Assembly: GCA_026936105.1 (NCBI GenBank)
Contig: JAIXKI010000017.1
Coordinates: 1-64,000, forward strand
Source: Chitinophagales bacterium
Lineage (GTDB): Bacteria > Bacteroidota > Bacteroidia > Chitinophagales > Chitinophagaceae
Reading direction: 5' to 3'
Length of the DNA stretch: 64,000 nucleotides
The translations under genes were made by a program, and so were the position numbers. Each line of letters opens with the position of its first letter. Within the stretch, counting starts at the first letter, position 1. Shown piece by piece: positions 46,266 through 55,666 of this stretch. Below the pieces are notes generated by a model. It did not search any database. It was not told the origin of the DNA and saw nothing but the letters and a program-made list of their open reading frames with translations.

Positions 46266-46404
46266 AATAAAAATATTTGTCCTGTAAAATTACTCCTTAC
46301 TGTATCGCAAAAGGAAGGTTCATCACAATGTGAAAAAAAAATTACAATGATCGGGCAGGTCTGCGTAACTTAAGCATTCAATTAAATATTCAAAAAATAT
46401 TAAT

Positions 46405-48858
46405 ATGCAAACCAGGCGAATTGTTACACTTACCCTTGCTTTTTTTCTTCTGATCATCAGAGTTAGTGTTGCACAAACGGATGGTTCTTACAAAATGCCG
46501 CCGAAAGAGATTGCTGATATGTTGCTGGCGAAGCCAACGCCCAATGTCAGCATTGATGAAAAAGCACAATGGATGCTCTTCATGCAAAGCAACAGCTATC
46601 CCTCTGTTGAAGAACTGGCAAGACCCGAACTGAGAATAGCGGGCATGCGTATCAACCCGTCCAACTTTGCACCCAGCCGGCAGAATTTTATCAATGATAT
46701 TTATCTCGAAGAGATCTCTTCGGGAAAAGAATACAGGATCGCAGGACTGCCTTCCCCGCTGTCTGCAGGCAGCATTAGCTGGAGCCCCAATGAAAAAAAG
46801 ATCGCCTTCACGCAAACCACCCGTGACAGGGTTGATCTTTATGTTGTGGACATTGCCACTAAGAAAGCAGTGAAAATAAACAAAGAGCCGCTCAACGTCC
46901 TTGTGGGCGGAAGCTATCAATGGTATGATGACAACACATTGCTGTACCGGGTGATTACCAAACCGGCAAGTGCGGCACCGAAAAAACCGGTGATGCCCAA
47001 AGGGGTCACCGTTCAGGAAAATACAGGCAAAGCCATTCCACGCCCAACGTATGAAGACCTTATTAAAAGCCCTTTCGATGAAGAGCTGTTTGATTTTTAT
47101 GCCACGGCACAGTTGGTTAAAAATACCAATGGAGTGGAAACAAAGCTCGGCGCACCTGCCATCTACAGCGGCATCAATATTTCTCCCGATAAAAAATATA
47201 TGATCATCCGGAAGCTGAAAAAACCTTTCTCTTATGCAGTGCCTGCTCAGGGCTTTGCTTCTGTGGTCACCGTCAATGATATGTCCGGGAAAATGATAAA
47301 ACTGCTGGCAGATCTTCCTTCTTCCGAAACAGCGCCCAGCGGGAATGATAACGTTGCCAATGTATCCCGCAGTTTTGATTGGAGAGATGATGAGCCTGCC
47401 ACGGTCACCTGGTGCCAGCCTCTGGACAGCGGGCTGATCAAAAAAGATGTGGCATACCATGATGCCGTATATGAATGGAAAGCTCCTTTCACTGGCGAAC
47501 CTACAGAACTGTTTAAAACAAAAATGAGATTCCGCAACATCACCTGGGGAAATTCAACACTGGCTTTGGTGAATGAAGGACTCACCGGAAAGCAAACCAC
47601 ACAACTGGACCGTTTCGATCCTTCCACAGGAAAACTGGATATCCTGATCACAAGGAACACAACCGATGCTTATTCCAATCCCGGATTTCCCGTCACTGAA
47701 AAAAATAAATGGGGAAGAGATGTGGTCAGGACCATTGATAATGGTAATAAGATTTTATTCAACAATCCTACAGGCTCTTCGCCAAAAGGTGATCTTCCTT
47801 TCCTGGCATCATTTGACCTGAATAAAAAAGAACAATCTATACAATGGAGATCGGATGAAGGATATTTTGAAAGCGTGGTGCGAGTGGTGGATTTTGATAA
47901 AGGCATCTTGCTCACCCGCAGGGAAAGTGAAAAAGAAATGCCCAACTATTTTTTGCGTGACCTGAAAAATAAGAATGCAACAAAACTCACTTCATTCAAA
48001 AACCCCTATCCGCAACTGGATGGAGTGGTCAAAGAAAAGATCCACTATCAGAGAGCGGATGGCGTGAACATGACTGGGGAATTGTATTTACCCAAAGGAT
48101 TCACTCCCGGAAAAGACAAACCGCTTCCCGTTCTTATATGGGCTTATCCTGCAGAATACAATTCTGCCAAAGATGCGGCACAGGTCCGCGGAAGTGAACA
48201 TCGTTTCACGTTGATCAACTGGGGATCTCCCATCTTTTATGTCACACAGGGATTTGCCGTGCTGAACAATGCGGAGATGCCTATCGTCTCTCCGGACAAG
48301 AATAAAAGACCCAATGATGATTTCGTGAACCAGTTAACGATGAATGCGGAAGCCGCCATCAATAAATTAGTGGAAATGGGTGTGGGGGACAGAGACCGTA
48401 TGTCCGTGGGCGGCCATAGTTATGGTGCATTCATGACGGCCAACCTGCTGGCACATACCAACCTGTTCAGGGCTGGCATTGCAAGAAGCGGCGCCTACAA
48501 CCGCACGCTTACTCCTTTCGGATTTCAGAATGAAGACCGTATGTACTGGGATGATCCGAAACTGTATTACGACATGAGCCCGTTCAGCTTTGCCAATAAA
48601 ATCAAAACCCCGATACTGCTCATCCATGGCGATGCAGATGATAATACAGGAACATACCCAATCCAGAGCGAACGGATGTTTAATGCTATTAAAGGATTTG
48701 GCGGAACCGTACGCTATGTGAGCTTGCCTTATGAAGCGCATGGCTACCGGGGAAAAGAAAATATTCTGCAAATGCTGTATGAACAAAATCAGTGGTTGGA
48801 CAAATATGTGAAGAATGTGGATAAGAATGAGCCGAAGAAAGACCCGAAAGCGTTTTGA
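46405..48858 (+). CDS. S9 family peptidase (glutamyl-endopeptidase-like)
   Basis: The 817-residue product has a signal peptide ending SVAQ, an N-terminal beta-propeller (about 30-540, with SAGSISWSPNEKKIAFTQ) and a C-terminal alpha/beta-hydrolase domain (about 545-810). The catalytic triad is visible: Ser in VGGHSYGAFMTANLLAH, Asp in IHGDADDNTGTYPIQ and His in YEAHGYRGKEN. The N-terminal sequence and YNRTLTPFGFQNEDR resemble plant and bacterial glutamyl endopeptidases of family S9. It probably trims peptides in the periplasm. Monocistronic; the long antisense frame at 46390-47460 is a shadow. Confidence 0.92.
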   Translation: MQTRRIVTLTLAFFLLIIRVSVAQTDGSYKMPPKEIADMLLAKPTPNVSIDEKAQWMLFMQSNSYPSVEELARPELRIAGMRINPSNFAPSRQNFINDIYLEEISSGKEYRIAGLPSPLSAGSISWSPNEKKIAFTQTTRDRVDLYVVDIATKKAVKINKEPLNVLVGGSYQWYDDNTLLYRVITKPASAAPKKPVMPKGVTVQENTGKAIPRPTYEDLIKSPFDEELFDFYATAQLVKNTNGVETKLGAPAIYSGINISPDKKYMIIRKLKKPFSYAVPAQGFASVVTVNDMSGKMIKLLADLPSSETAPSGNDNVANVSRSFDWRDDEPATVTWCQPLDSGLIKKDVAYHDAVYEWKAPFTGEPTELFKTKMRFRNITWGNSTLALVNEGLTGKQTTQLDRFDPSTGKLDILITRNTTDAYSNPGFPVTEKNKWGRDVVRTIDNGNKILFNNPTGSSPKGDLPFLASFDLNKKEQSIQWRSDEGYFESVVRVVDFDKGILLTRRESEKEMPNYFLRDLKNKNATKLTSFKNPYPQLDGVVKEKIHYQRADGVNMTGELYLPKGFTPGKDKPLPVLIWAYPAEYNSAKDAAQVRGSEHRFTLINWGSPIFYVTQGFAVLNNAEMPIVSPDKNKRPNDDFVNQLTMNAEAAINKLVEMGVGDRDRMSVGGHSYGAFMTANLLAHTNLFRAGIARSGAYNRTLTPFGFQNEDRMYWDDPKLYYDMSPFSFANKIKTPILLIHGDADDNTGTYPIQSERMFNAIKGFGGTVRYVSLPYEAHGYRGKENILQMLYEQNQWLDKYVKNVDKNEPKKDPKAF

Positions 48859-49096
48859 AATTCAATTCATGACGATGCTGCTATAAAATAGTTTTCAAAT
48901 CTACTGTTGAATAAAAAGTTTATTCTGCTTTAAGGTTGTTTGCGAAATATCGTTGCTTCAATCATCATAGTTCCCATTAGTTTCCGGCTTTATAATTTTT
49001 TATAGGTGAGAAAAGATTATAAAGCTTTTATTATGAAGCGGTAATAATAAGTTGCATAACCTTCCAAAGCATTTTTTTAGATTTATTAAATATTTA

Positions 49097-49126
49097 TTGT
49101 TTATCATCAAATATTTATTATGTTTG
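49097..49126 (+). promoter_or_regulatory. Promoter of the DUF2975/HTH operon
   Basis: ATTG ending at 49099, a 19-nt spacer and TATGTTTG at 49119-49126 match the phylum consensus, 24 nt before the first gene. Confidence 0.65.
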
Positions 49127-49149
49127 CAGCATCATTCTAAAATTTATCA

Positions 49150-49689
49150 ATGATGTCAAAAACAAACAGCTTCGTATTTTGGGGCTTATACATTGTAGCT
49201 TGGCTCATCTTTGTCGGATTGTGCATTGAAGCGGGAGGCTTGATAGTAAATTTCTTTTTTAGCCTGTATAAACCTGAGTTTGTTCCAAATCTTTATCAAA
49301 AGTTAGATTTAACCGGAATGTATAAAGACAGCAGGCCGGCATTTTTCGGCGTCTATAGTTTTATTTTGATCATTTCAATTTTAAAGGCTTGCCTGTTTTA
49401 CATAGTTATCAGGCTGATGCATAAAATGAATTTATCAAAACCGTTCAGCACTTTTGTTGCAAGAAAAATTGCACAGATCAGTTATTACACTCTTTCCATC
49501 GGGCTGTTAAGCTATATTGCCAGGCAGGTAACTAAAAATTTAACGCATTACGGTTTTGTTACCGACAACGTTAACCAATTTTGGGCAGACAGCCAGGCAT
49601 TTATTTTAATGGGAGCTGTAATCTATATTATTGCGACTATTTTCAAAAAAGGAATGGAACTCCAAACCGAAAACGATTTAACGGTATAA
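49150..49689 (+). CDS. DUF2975 membrane protein (first copy)
   Basis: The 179-residue product has four predicted transmembrane helices (about residues 10-35, 70-95, 105-130, 145-165) and ends in ELQTENDLTV, the terminal motif of DUF2975 proteins. Such proteins are encoded next to small Cro-like regulators, as here: a second DUF2975 gene follows after 12 nt, then an HTH gene. The role is unknown. The two start codons in tandem (MMS) leave the exact start open. Confidence 0.82.
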   Translation: MMSKTNSFVFWGLYIVAWLIFVGLCIEAGGLIVNFFFSLYKPEFVPNLYQKLDLTGMYKDSRPAFFGVYSFILIISILKACLFYIVIRLMHKMNLSKPFSTFVARKIAQISYYTLSIGLLSYIARQVTKNLTHYGFVTDNVNQFWADSQAFILMGAVIYIIATIFKKGMELQTENDLTV

Positions 49690-49701
49690 TGCAAAATCAT
49701 T

Positions 49702-50181
49702 ATGAGAAAAAATTCAATACTATTTCTACAGGCAGTCATTGTGCTTATCAGCATTGCGGCGCTTGCGATCTTAATTCGGTTTCCTTTGACCGAAGGGCGA
49801 GCCGCAAACTTAGATTTGTTTCATATTTATGCGGACCCGATCATATTGTATGGATATGCTGCATCAGCTTCTTTTTTTGTTGCGCTGTACAAGACCTTTA
49901 AATTGCTTGGGTACATCGGGCAAAATAAGTTGTTTTCACCAAACTCGCTAAAGGCCTTACGAAGTATAAAACATTGCGCAATTATTTTAAGCATTTCAAT
50001 TGTGGCGGCAGGACTGTATATAATGATGTGTCACAGCAAAGAAGATGATCCTGCCGGTTTTCTTGCCATGTGTATCATAACAACTATTATTTGTATTGTA
50101 GTGGCAACCACCGTAGCAGTGCTTCAAAAAATTTTACAAAATGCTGTAGATATGAAATCTGAAAACGACTTAACCATTTAA
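49702..50181 (+). CDS. DUF2975 membrane protein (second copy)
   Basis: The 159-residue product has four predicted transmembrane helices (about 5-25, 45-68, 85-108, 115-145) and the same terminal motif as its neighbour (DMKSENDLTI). It is only distantly similar to the first copy, so the duplication is old. The stop lies 3 nt before the HTH gene, so the three genes form one operon. Confidence 0.82.
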   Translation: MRKNSILFLQAVIVLISIAALAILIRFPLTEGRAANLDLFHIYADPIILYGYAASASFFVALYKTFKLLGYIGQNKLFSPNSLKALRSIKHCAIILSISIVAAGLYIMMCHSKEDDPAGFLAMCIITTIICIVVATTVAVLQKILQNAVDMKSENDLTI

Positions 50182-50184
50182 GAC

Positions 50185-50400
50185 ATGCCGATTATTGTAA
50201 ACTTAGACGTTATGATGGCAAAACGGAAGATGTCATTAAATGAACTATCCGAAAAAGTAGGATTGACTCTTTCCAACCTTTCCATACTGAAAACGGGTAA
50301 AGCAAAAGCTGTACGGTTCAGTACGTTGGAAGCTATCTGTAAAGTATTGAACTGCCAGCCGGGGGATATCCTTGAATTTGTGGATCACCCGGACAAATAG
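50185..50400 (+). CDS. Small Cro/XRE-type HTH regulator
   Basis: The 71-residue product is a single helix-turn-helix of the YozG/Cro type: MMAKRKMSLNELSEKVGLTLSNLSILKTGKAKAVRFSTLEAICKVLNCQPGDILEF in segments. It ends a three-gene operon with two DUF2975 membrane proteins. In this arrangement the membrane proteins may hold or inhibit the regulator; that is inferred from frequent co-occurrence. Confidence 0.92.
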   Translation: MPIIVNLDVMMAKRKMSLNELSEKVGLTLSNLSILKTGKAKAVRFSTLEAICKVLNCQPGDILEFVDHPDK

Positions 50401-50767
50401 ATGAATCCTGAAAAGAGATCATTAAAAAAATTGTAAGTCAGAAAGATCTGTTCACTTTACGTAACTGACAGGCCATTTTATAATATTCTGCATTTCTGAT
50501 CTGGCAGAAATATTTATTTCAGCACAACCCGATAATATAAATTTTAACCGCTAAAAAATTAAACGAATTCTTTGGAAGCAGTATTCTTTAAAATTATCAG
50601 TACAACAATGAGCATTCTAAGGTTTTGCATCTGGATAGCCGGAAAAATTTTCTCAAATATCTAAACGAGGACACAAAATAAAATCAGCAAACAAAACTTG
50701 TTACGTAAAACGCCAACATATTTACACTATCAAATAAAGCGAATAAAGTTAAGACGATGATGCTGGG
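50401..50767. other. Intergenic region, no gene seen
   Basis: 367 nt between the convergent HTH and YgjP-like genes. AT-rich, without an open frame, RNA gene or clear hairpin that I can support. It marks the left border of the defence island. Confidence 0.6.
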
Positions 50768-51499
50768 CTATGCTAATAGCTTCTCCAATTTCATTTTCCA
50801 TTTTTCCCAGTCTTTCATTTCTTTGGTTTGTAAATCTAAAAATTTCTGTGTGTGGTCGTGACGTATTAAATGACAAAGTTCGTGTATAATAACATATTCA
50901 ATACAGCCTTTTGGTGCTTTAATTAATTCCGGATTTAGAATAATTTTCCCTTTTGATGTGCAACTTCCCCAACGTGTTGACATGCTTCTGAATGAAAAGT
51001 GAAAAGAGTAAAATGATAAATTGTTTTTTGCGGTGAAATTATTGAAAAGATTTTCTGCTAATGGCCTTATTTTTTCATTTGCTTTTTGCAAATACCATTT
51101 ATCTAATATTTCCTTTGTTTTTGAAATTTCAGATGTGAGAACTTCCAAGAATTGACCCTTAAGAACTACTCCTTCGCTTTTCACTTTTAATTTTTCAATT
51201 TTAACTTTCAAACGGTATTGTCTGCCCAGATACAAATGTGTTTCTCCGTTGATGAATTTTCGCTGTGGTGTCTTTGGTTGAAAGGAAAGAAAAAAGCTTT
51301 GTTGTTTAATTATCCAAGGTGCTTTTTTTCTTATTTTCTCTTTCACTTTCTCCATGGTAGTGTCTGTCGGTGCTTTTACCAAAACTTCCATTTCAGGCGT
51401 TACAGTTATGCCAAGCGATTTTCTATCGGAATACTCCAAACTAAAATCTATTGTTCTACTGCCAAATTGAATACTATCAAAAAATCTCTCATAACTCAT
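50768..51499 (-). CDS. YgjP-like M48-type metallopeptidase
   Basis: The 243-residue product matches the YgjP/DUF45 family: RTIDFSLEYSDRKSLGITVTPEMEVLVKAPTD at the start, the MSTRWGSCTSKGKIILNPELIKAP block and the zinc motif VIIHELCHLIRHDHTQKF (HExxH plus distal His). This family often lies beside hsdR in type I loci, as here. Two segments look foreign and repeat-like: KIEKLKVKSEG and NNLSFYSFHFSF, encoded by GTGAAAAGTGAAAA-type sequence. They lie outside the zinc site, so the enzyme may still be active. Confidence 0.9.
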   Translation of the reverse strand: MSYERFFDSIQFGSRTIDFSLEYSDRKSLGITVTPEMEVLVKAPTDTTMEKVKEKIRKKAPWIIKQQSFFLSFQPKTPQRKFINGETHLYLGRQYRLKVKIEKLKVKSEGVVLKGQFLEVLTSEISKTKEILDKWYLQKANEKIRPLAENLFNNFTAKNNLSFYSFHFSFRSMSTRWGSCTSKGKIILNPELIKAPKGCIEYVIIHELCHLIRHDHTQKFLDLQTKEMKDWEKWKMKLEKLLA

Positions 51500-51545
51500 A
51501 ATTCTTCATTTTTCACTTTTTACTTTTCACTTTTCACTCATCATT
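51500..51545. repeat. Degenerate TTTTCACTTTT repeat
   Basis: Between the YgjP-like gene and hsdR, ATAATTCTTCATTTTTCAC and TTTTTACTTTTCACTTTTC variants repeat. Related sequence occurs near 50990, 51180, 54045, 54760, 62500 and 62865 in this island. Confidence 0.55.
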
Positions 51546-54168
51546 TATATCTCAACTTTGCCACTTCAATACAGTCTTCTGCAATTTTATCCATGTCCTT
51601 GAATACCAAGTCCACATTGTATTTGTCACGGACCTCATCAATTAGATAGTCGCCAATTTCGATAAGCAATTTACCTGTGATGTTTGTTTTGTATTGCCAG
51701 TCGATAATGGGTTTTCCATTGTCCAAAACAGAAAGCTGAATCAAATTGTCAATTTGTAAAGCTGTTTGGGTTGCGACTTCTTTAAGAACAATGTTGTCTT
51801 GAATTTTTTCAGAAAGTGCTTCAACGGTTAAACCGTAAAACGCTTTGGCAACATCTCTGTCTTTTAACTGCTCTGGAATATCATTGTCGGTACGAGCCAG
51901 CACATTGTTCATGATGTCTTGAACTCTACTCAGATATTGTGCTTCACTGATTCGTTTGGCTTCATAGTCTGCAATGGTTTCTCTCAGCATTTGAGAAAAC
52001 TTTTTGTAGAAAGCAGGATCTTCATCCATTTTTTCTGTGATGTGCTTCGCTGTTCTGCTGGCAATCTTGTCAGCTTTAGCTGTTTTTCCTGTGGTGTTTT
52101 CTACTTCCTCCTGAAATTTATCTTTATCGAAAATGTTTACCAATTCTGTGATGGTTTCAATTTTCTCGGTGGTAATGTGGGTGTCAATCAGTTTTTGAAT
52201 TTGACCTTCATATTGTTTGTAGTCAATTTCATCACTATAGCGTTCAACAACAGCCAAGCGTAATTTCAGGAACATGGCTAAATCTTCTTTGTAGCGATTG
52301 ATTACCTTTTCTTCTACTTCTTTATGGAACTGAATTGAAGATAAAGCCAGTTTCAATCCCTTGGCAAATGCGGCTAGTTTATCATAAAACAAAACTCGTA
52401 TCGCTTCATCTTTCAATAATTGCTGGTAAGCCTCTGCATCACGTTTGTTGGCTATTGTTTTGAAAATATCCCAAAGTTCTGAATGCTTTTGTGGTAGTTT
52501 TTTGATTTCATCTGAAATGTTGGTGAGTGTTCCCGCCAAATCTTCTTCATCAAAATCTTCAAATGAAGAGTACATCTGCAAAGCATCATCCAGATTTTCA
52601 ATTACACCATAGTAGTCAATGATGTAACCGAATTCCTTGTCAGGATAAATTCGGTTTACCCGTGCAATAGCTTGCAAAAGTTTGTGCCCTTGAAGGTTTC
52701 TGGTAAGATATAAAACAGTATTTTTAGGTTCGTCAAAACCGGTAAGCAATTTATCCACCACAATAATGATTTCAGGGTCTTTCTGATTTTTGAAACGGCT
52801 AATGATGTTCTTTTCATAGCTTTTTGAATTACCATGTTCGTCCATCATCTTTTTCCAAAACTGATTCACCTTTTCAGGTGACTTCTCATAAGCACTTTCT
52901 TCACCCTCTCTTTCGTCAATAGATGAAATCAAAACCTCACTGCTTACAATGCCAATTTCATCCAGATACTCTTTGTATTTGATGGCATTCACCTTTTTAT
53001 CGCAAACCAACTGACCTTTAAAAGGTGTCCTGCCTTGCCAGTTGTCTCGAAAATGATAACTGATGTCCCAGGCTATCATGCGCATTTTCTGTTCTGCTGA
53101 ATTTAAATGATCGTATCGGGCAAATTTTTTCTTGATATCTGCTTTTTGGTATTCGGTTAAGGGTTCAGAAACCATTCCGAAAAAAGTATCAACCGGGCTT
53201 GCATTCACCTCTTGTAAAGCCAATCTTCCTTCGTATAGCAATGGGACAACTGCTTTATCTTTTACAGCTTGATCAACGGCATAGGTATCAATAATACCAC
53301 CAAATTTAGCTGCCGTACTTTTATCTTTTTTGAATAGTGGCGTTCCTGTCATGGCAATGAAACAAGCATTCGGCAAAGTCTTTTGCATCTCTATATTAAA
53401 TATTCCATGCTGTGTGCGGTGGCCTTCATCCACCAGTACAAAAATATCATGGCTTTCAAGCGGTTTCTTTATCTTCTTAACTGCTGCATTGAATTTATTA
53501 ATAATGGTAGTAACAACAGCATCACTATTACTTTCCAGTAATTCCACCAATCTTTGCCCTGTAGTGGCATTCTCTACAAATTTTCCGCATTTGCGAAATG
53601 TTTTCGTTATCTGATCATCCAAATCGGTACGATCTGTAACCAATACGATTTTCGGATTGCGAATACTTGGTTCCATGGCAATGGCTTGTGCCAGCATCAC
53701 CATCGTTAATGATTTCCCACTTCCTTGAGTGTGCCAGATAACACCGCCTTTGCGTTTTCCATTCTCTACATGCTTAATACGTTGCATAGATTTCTTAATA
53801 GCGAAAAACTGTTGATACCGGGCAACTTTCTTTTCTCCATTATCAAACAACACATAATTGAAAACAATTTCCATCAATCGTTCTGGGCGACACAAGCCAT
53901 ACAAATAATTATCCTGCTCAGTTGGCAAAATTTCTTCTTGTTCCAATGCATCAAAGTATTGACGAACATATTTAAAACGGTCAGCAAATAACTGATCTTT
54001 CACCTTTATATTAATCGGTTTATTTTTGAGCTCATAAATCTTTTCACTATTCATTTTAAACTCTTCACTTTCGTTCCACTTTGCCCAAAACTTTTCCGGA
54101 GTTCCATTGGTGGCATAGGCTGCTTCCTGGGTAGCAATGCTTAAAATGAGTTGCGAATACACATACAA
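51541..54168 (-). CDS. hsdR: HsdR C-terminal fragment: type I restriction translocase
   Basis: This 875-residue open frame holds the helicase and C-terminal parts of HsdR. Motor motifs are GGVIWHTQGSGKSLTMVML (Walker A), VLVTDRTDLDDQ, VDEGHRTQHG (DEGH box), FIAMTGTPLF, KLLTGFDEPKNTVLYL and LQAIARVNRI. The frame starts in mid-protein: its first residues YVYSQLILSIATQEAAYAT belong inside the N-terminal region of normal HsdR (about 1,070 residues). The N-terminal 171 residues are in a separate frame (54237-54752). Without the nuclease domain joined to it, restriction is probably off. A repeat-like insert (EEFKMNSEKIYELK) is encoded at about 54045-54085. Confidence 0.9.
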   Translation of the reverse strand: MYVYSQLILSIATQEAAYATNGTPEKFWAKWNESEEFKMNSEKIYELKNKPINIKVKDQLFADRFKYVRQYFDALEQEEILPTEQDNYLYGLCRPERLMEIVFNYVLFDNGEKKVARYQQFFAIKKSMQRIKHVENGKRKGGVIWHTQGSGKSLTMVMLAQAIAMEPSIRNPKIVLVTDRTDLDDQITKTFRKCGKFVENATTGQRLVELLESNSDAVVTTIINKFNAAVKKIKKPLESHDIFVLVDEGHRTQHGIFNIEMQKTLPNACFIAMTGTPLFKKDKSTAAKFGGIIDTYAVDQAVKDKAVVPLLYEGRLALQEVNASPVDTFFGMVSEPLTEYQKADIKKKFARYDHLNSAEQKMRMIAWDISYHFRDNWQGRTPFKGQLVCDKKVNAIKYKEYLDEIGIVSSEVLISSIDEREGEESAYEKSPEKVNQFWKKMMDEHGNSKSYEKNIISRFKNQKDPEIIIVVDKLLTGFDEPKNTVLYLTRNLQGHKLLQAIARVNRIYPDKEFGYIIDYYGVIENLDDALQMYSSFEDFDEEDLAGTLTNISDEIKKLPQKHSELWDIFKTIANKRDAEAYQQLLKDEAIRVLFYDKLAAFAKGLKLALSSIQFHKEVEEKVINRYKEDLAMFLKLRLAVVERYSDEIDYKQYEGQIQKLIDTHITTEKIETITELVNIFDKDKFQEEVENTTGKTAKADKIASRTAKHITEKMDEDPAFYKKFSQMLRETIADYEAKRISEAQYLSRVQDIMNNVLARTDNDIPEQLKDRDVAKAFYGLTVEALSEKIQDNIVLKEVATQTALQIDNLIQLSVLDNGKPIIDWQYKTNITGKLLIEIGDYLIDEVRDKYNVDLVFKDMDKIAEDCIEVAKLRYK

Positions 54169-54236
54169 ACTTCTGATGCCATCTTCTTGCTGATTGCGTA
54201 AATGCGACTGATAGCCTGTTCGGTGACGCTTTCATA
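54169..54236 (-). other. Frame-scrambled junction inside hsdR
   Basis: Conserved HsdR sequence can be followed through all three frames here: RPDMK (54244-54230), ESVTEQAIS (54233-54207), then HLRNQQ (from 54204 into the C-terminal frame). At least three small deletions are needed to explain it. The first removes the Lys of the ExK nuclease motif (IELTT instead of IELKRP). Confidence 0.8.
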
Positions 54237-54752
54237 TCAGGTCGTTAACTCGATGATGCAAAGCGGAATACCATTCACAAACAATACCAAATCGGGGCGG
54301 TAATGCTCTTTGCTGGTGCTTCGCATCACGCTGAATTCTTCGCTTACATGAAACACATTGTTGTTAATGTTTTTCCAGTCTATGTATTGTAGCGTAAAAC
54401 TCTTTTTGTCGCCATCTACGCTTTGTTCCAATGCTTGACCTAAGGTGAGCAGGTTATATGCTTTCTCACTGGCTGCAATGTAGCCTTCATTCATAGGCAG
54501 ATTTTTCAATGCCAAAATCCCCCGCTCAATATTCTCATCTGTGAAAATGCTGGTTTTAGTGGCACTTACCCGAATGCTATTGATTTCCTTCAACTGTTTC
54601 CGCAATACATCTTCCAGCAATACATTGGTAGTTTTGCCACCTCTTTGCCTGTCGGCTTCTGCCGGACTTAAATAGGTATAACCCAAATTCACCAGCATCT
54701 GCAATGCCGGAATCTGGCTGATATGGTCTTCTTTAAAGCTTGGTGTTTCCAC
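54237..54752 (-). CDS. hsdR: HsdR N-terminal fragment with truncated nuclease motif
   Basis: The 171-residue frame is the N-terminal end of HsdR: KEDHISQIPALQMLVNLGYTYL, the first nuclease Glu/Asp region and YRPDLVLFVNGIPLCIIEL, where the PD-(D/E)xK motif should continue ELKRPD. Instead it reads ELTT and stops. The catalytic Lys is missing, so even if made, this fragment cannot cut DNA. It starts 132 nt after the nucleotidyltransferase gene; the gap holds an AT-rich repeat (54757-54800). Confidence 0.88.
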   Translation of the reverse strand: METPSFKEDHISQIPALQMLVNLGYTYLSPAEADRQRGGKTTNVLLEDVLRKQLKEINSIRVSATKTSIFTDENIERGILALKNLPMNEGYIAASEKAYNLLTLGQALEQSVDGDKKSFTLQYIDWKNINNNVFHVSEEFSVMRSTSKEHYRPDLVLFVNGIPLCIIELTT

Positions 54753-54883
54753 TTTATGAATGATGAGTTATGAATGATTAACTATGAACTGGGTATATGT
54801 ATAGAAAAGTGTGGTTTTCTTTACACGATGGTTTTGTTGTATATAGATTTCGAGCTTTTTCTTTACATATTCTTTTTTGGTAG

Positions 54884-55666
54884 TTACTCGGTCTCATTTC
54901 CATTTACTTTAAATGATTTTTTGAATTGTTCAAATACAGCATTCGGGTCTGTATTGCCCAATCCCATTTCTTTAAAAATGGCATTGTCAGGTAAATCACC
55001 GGCAGTTAATTCAGCAAACTGATTAATATGAGCCTGAATAGCTTCAGGTAAGTCAAATAATGATTCCGGTGTAAGCATTACAGTCAATCTGAATACATCA
55101 GCTTTGTGTTTTTTCAGCTGCTTTGCATCCTCTTTGCTTCCTTTTTCAATTCTTTCTTTTATTTCCAAAAAGGCCTTTGCTTTCAAGCAAATCAGTGCTT
55201 CAATGTTGGCATGATGTAATCCATCCTCAACCTGACTGTGTTCAATCATATAGTTGTAATAGTCATCATTCAATAATATAGCTGATAGACTGGAAAGATC
55301 ATCATCTACCGGAATGGGAGTTAGGTGTGCTTCACCTTCTAAAACAATTACATCAGGAGCTCTTGAAAACAGTTCTATCTGATGCGGAAAATCTGTATTC
55401 TCCGGTTTAATAAATCGGTAATACTCTCTTTCATCATTACTTTTTTCCCTTTGCTGATACTTGCCGTCATTGATAAACTGCCAAAACTGTTTAACAAATT
55501 CTGAGCTTAGTGCTTCTACTATCAAAATGATGTCAATATCCTTTGTGGCTCTGGGAACAAAGCCTGCTTCATCAATAATGATATCGCATGCCGTACCACC
55601 GATAATAACGTAGTTATTTGGGTATTGCTCAAAGTATTTTTTAAAAATGTCTAATCCTCTTACCAT
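54884..55666 (-). CDS. AbiEii-like nucleotidyltransferase
   Basis: The 260-residue product has a DNA polymerase beta-type nucleotidyltransferase core: YVIIGGTACDIII (GG loop), RATKDIDIILIV (DxD metal motif) and QIELFSRAPDVIVLEG (third acidic strand). A helical C-terminal half follows, ending in a charged tail. AbiEii-type toxins transfer nucleotides to tRNA or other targets. It overlaps the upstream regulator by 7 nt, the normal order of an AbiEi-AbiEii pair, and sits inside the type I locus directly before hsdR. Confidence 0.82.
   Translation of the reverse strand: MVRGLDIFKKYFEQYPNNYVIIGGTACDIIIDEAGFVPRATKDIDIILIVEALSSEFVKQFWQFINDGKYQQREKSNDEREYYRFIKPENTDFPHQIELFSRAPDVIVLEGEAHLTPIPVDDDLSSLSAILLNDDYYNYMIEHSQVEDGLHHANIEALICLKAKAFLEIKERIEKGSKEDAKQLKKHKADVFRLTVMLTPESLFDLPEAIQAHINQFAELTAGDLPDNAIFKEMGLGNTDPNAVFEQFKKSFKVNGNETE

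Noticed and set aside
46390-47460. 356-codon minus-strand open frame
   Set aside because: It lies wholly antisense to the S9 peptidase, is rich in Cys, His and Phe and has no family features. It is a codon-bias shadow.
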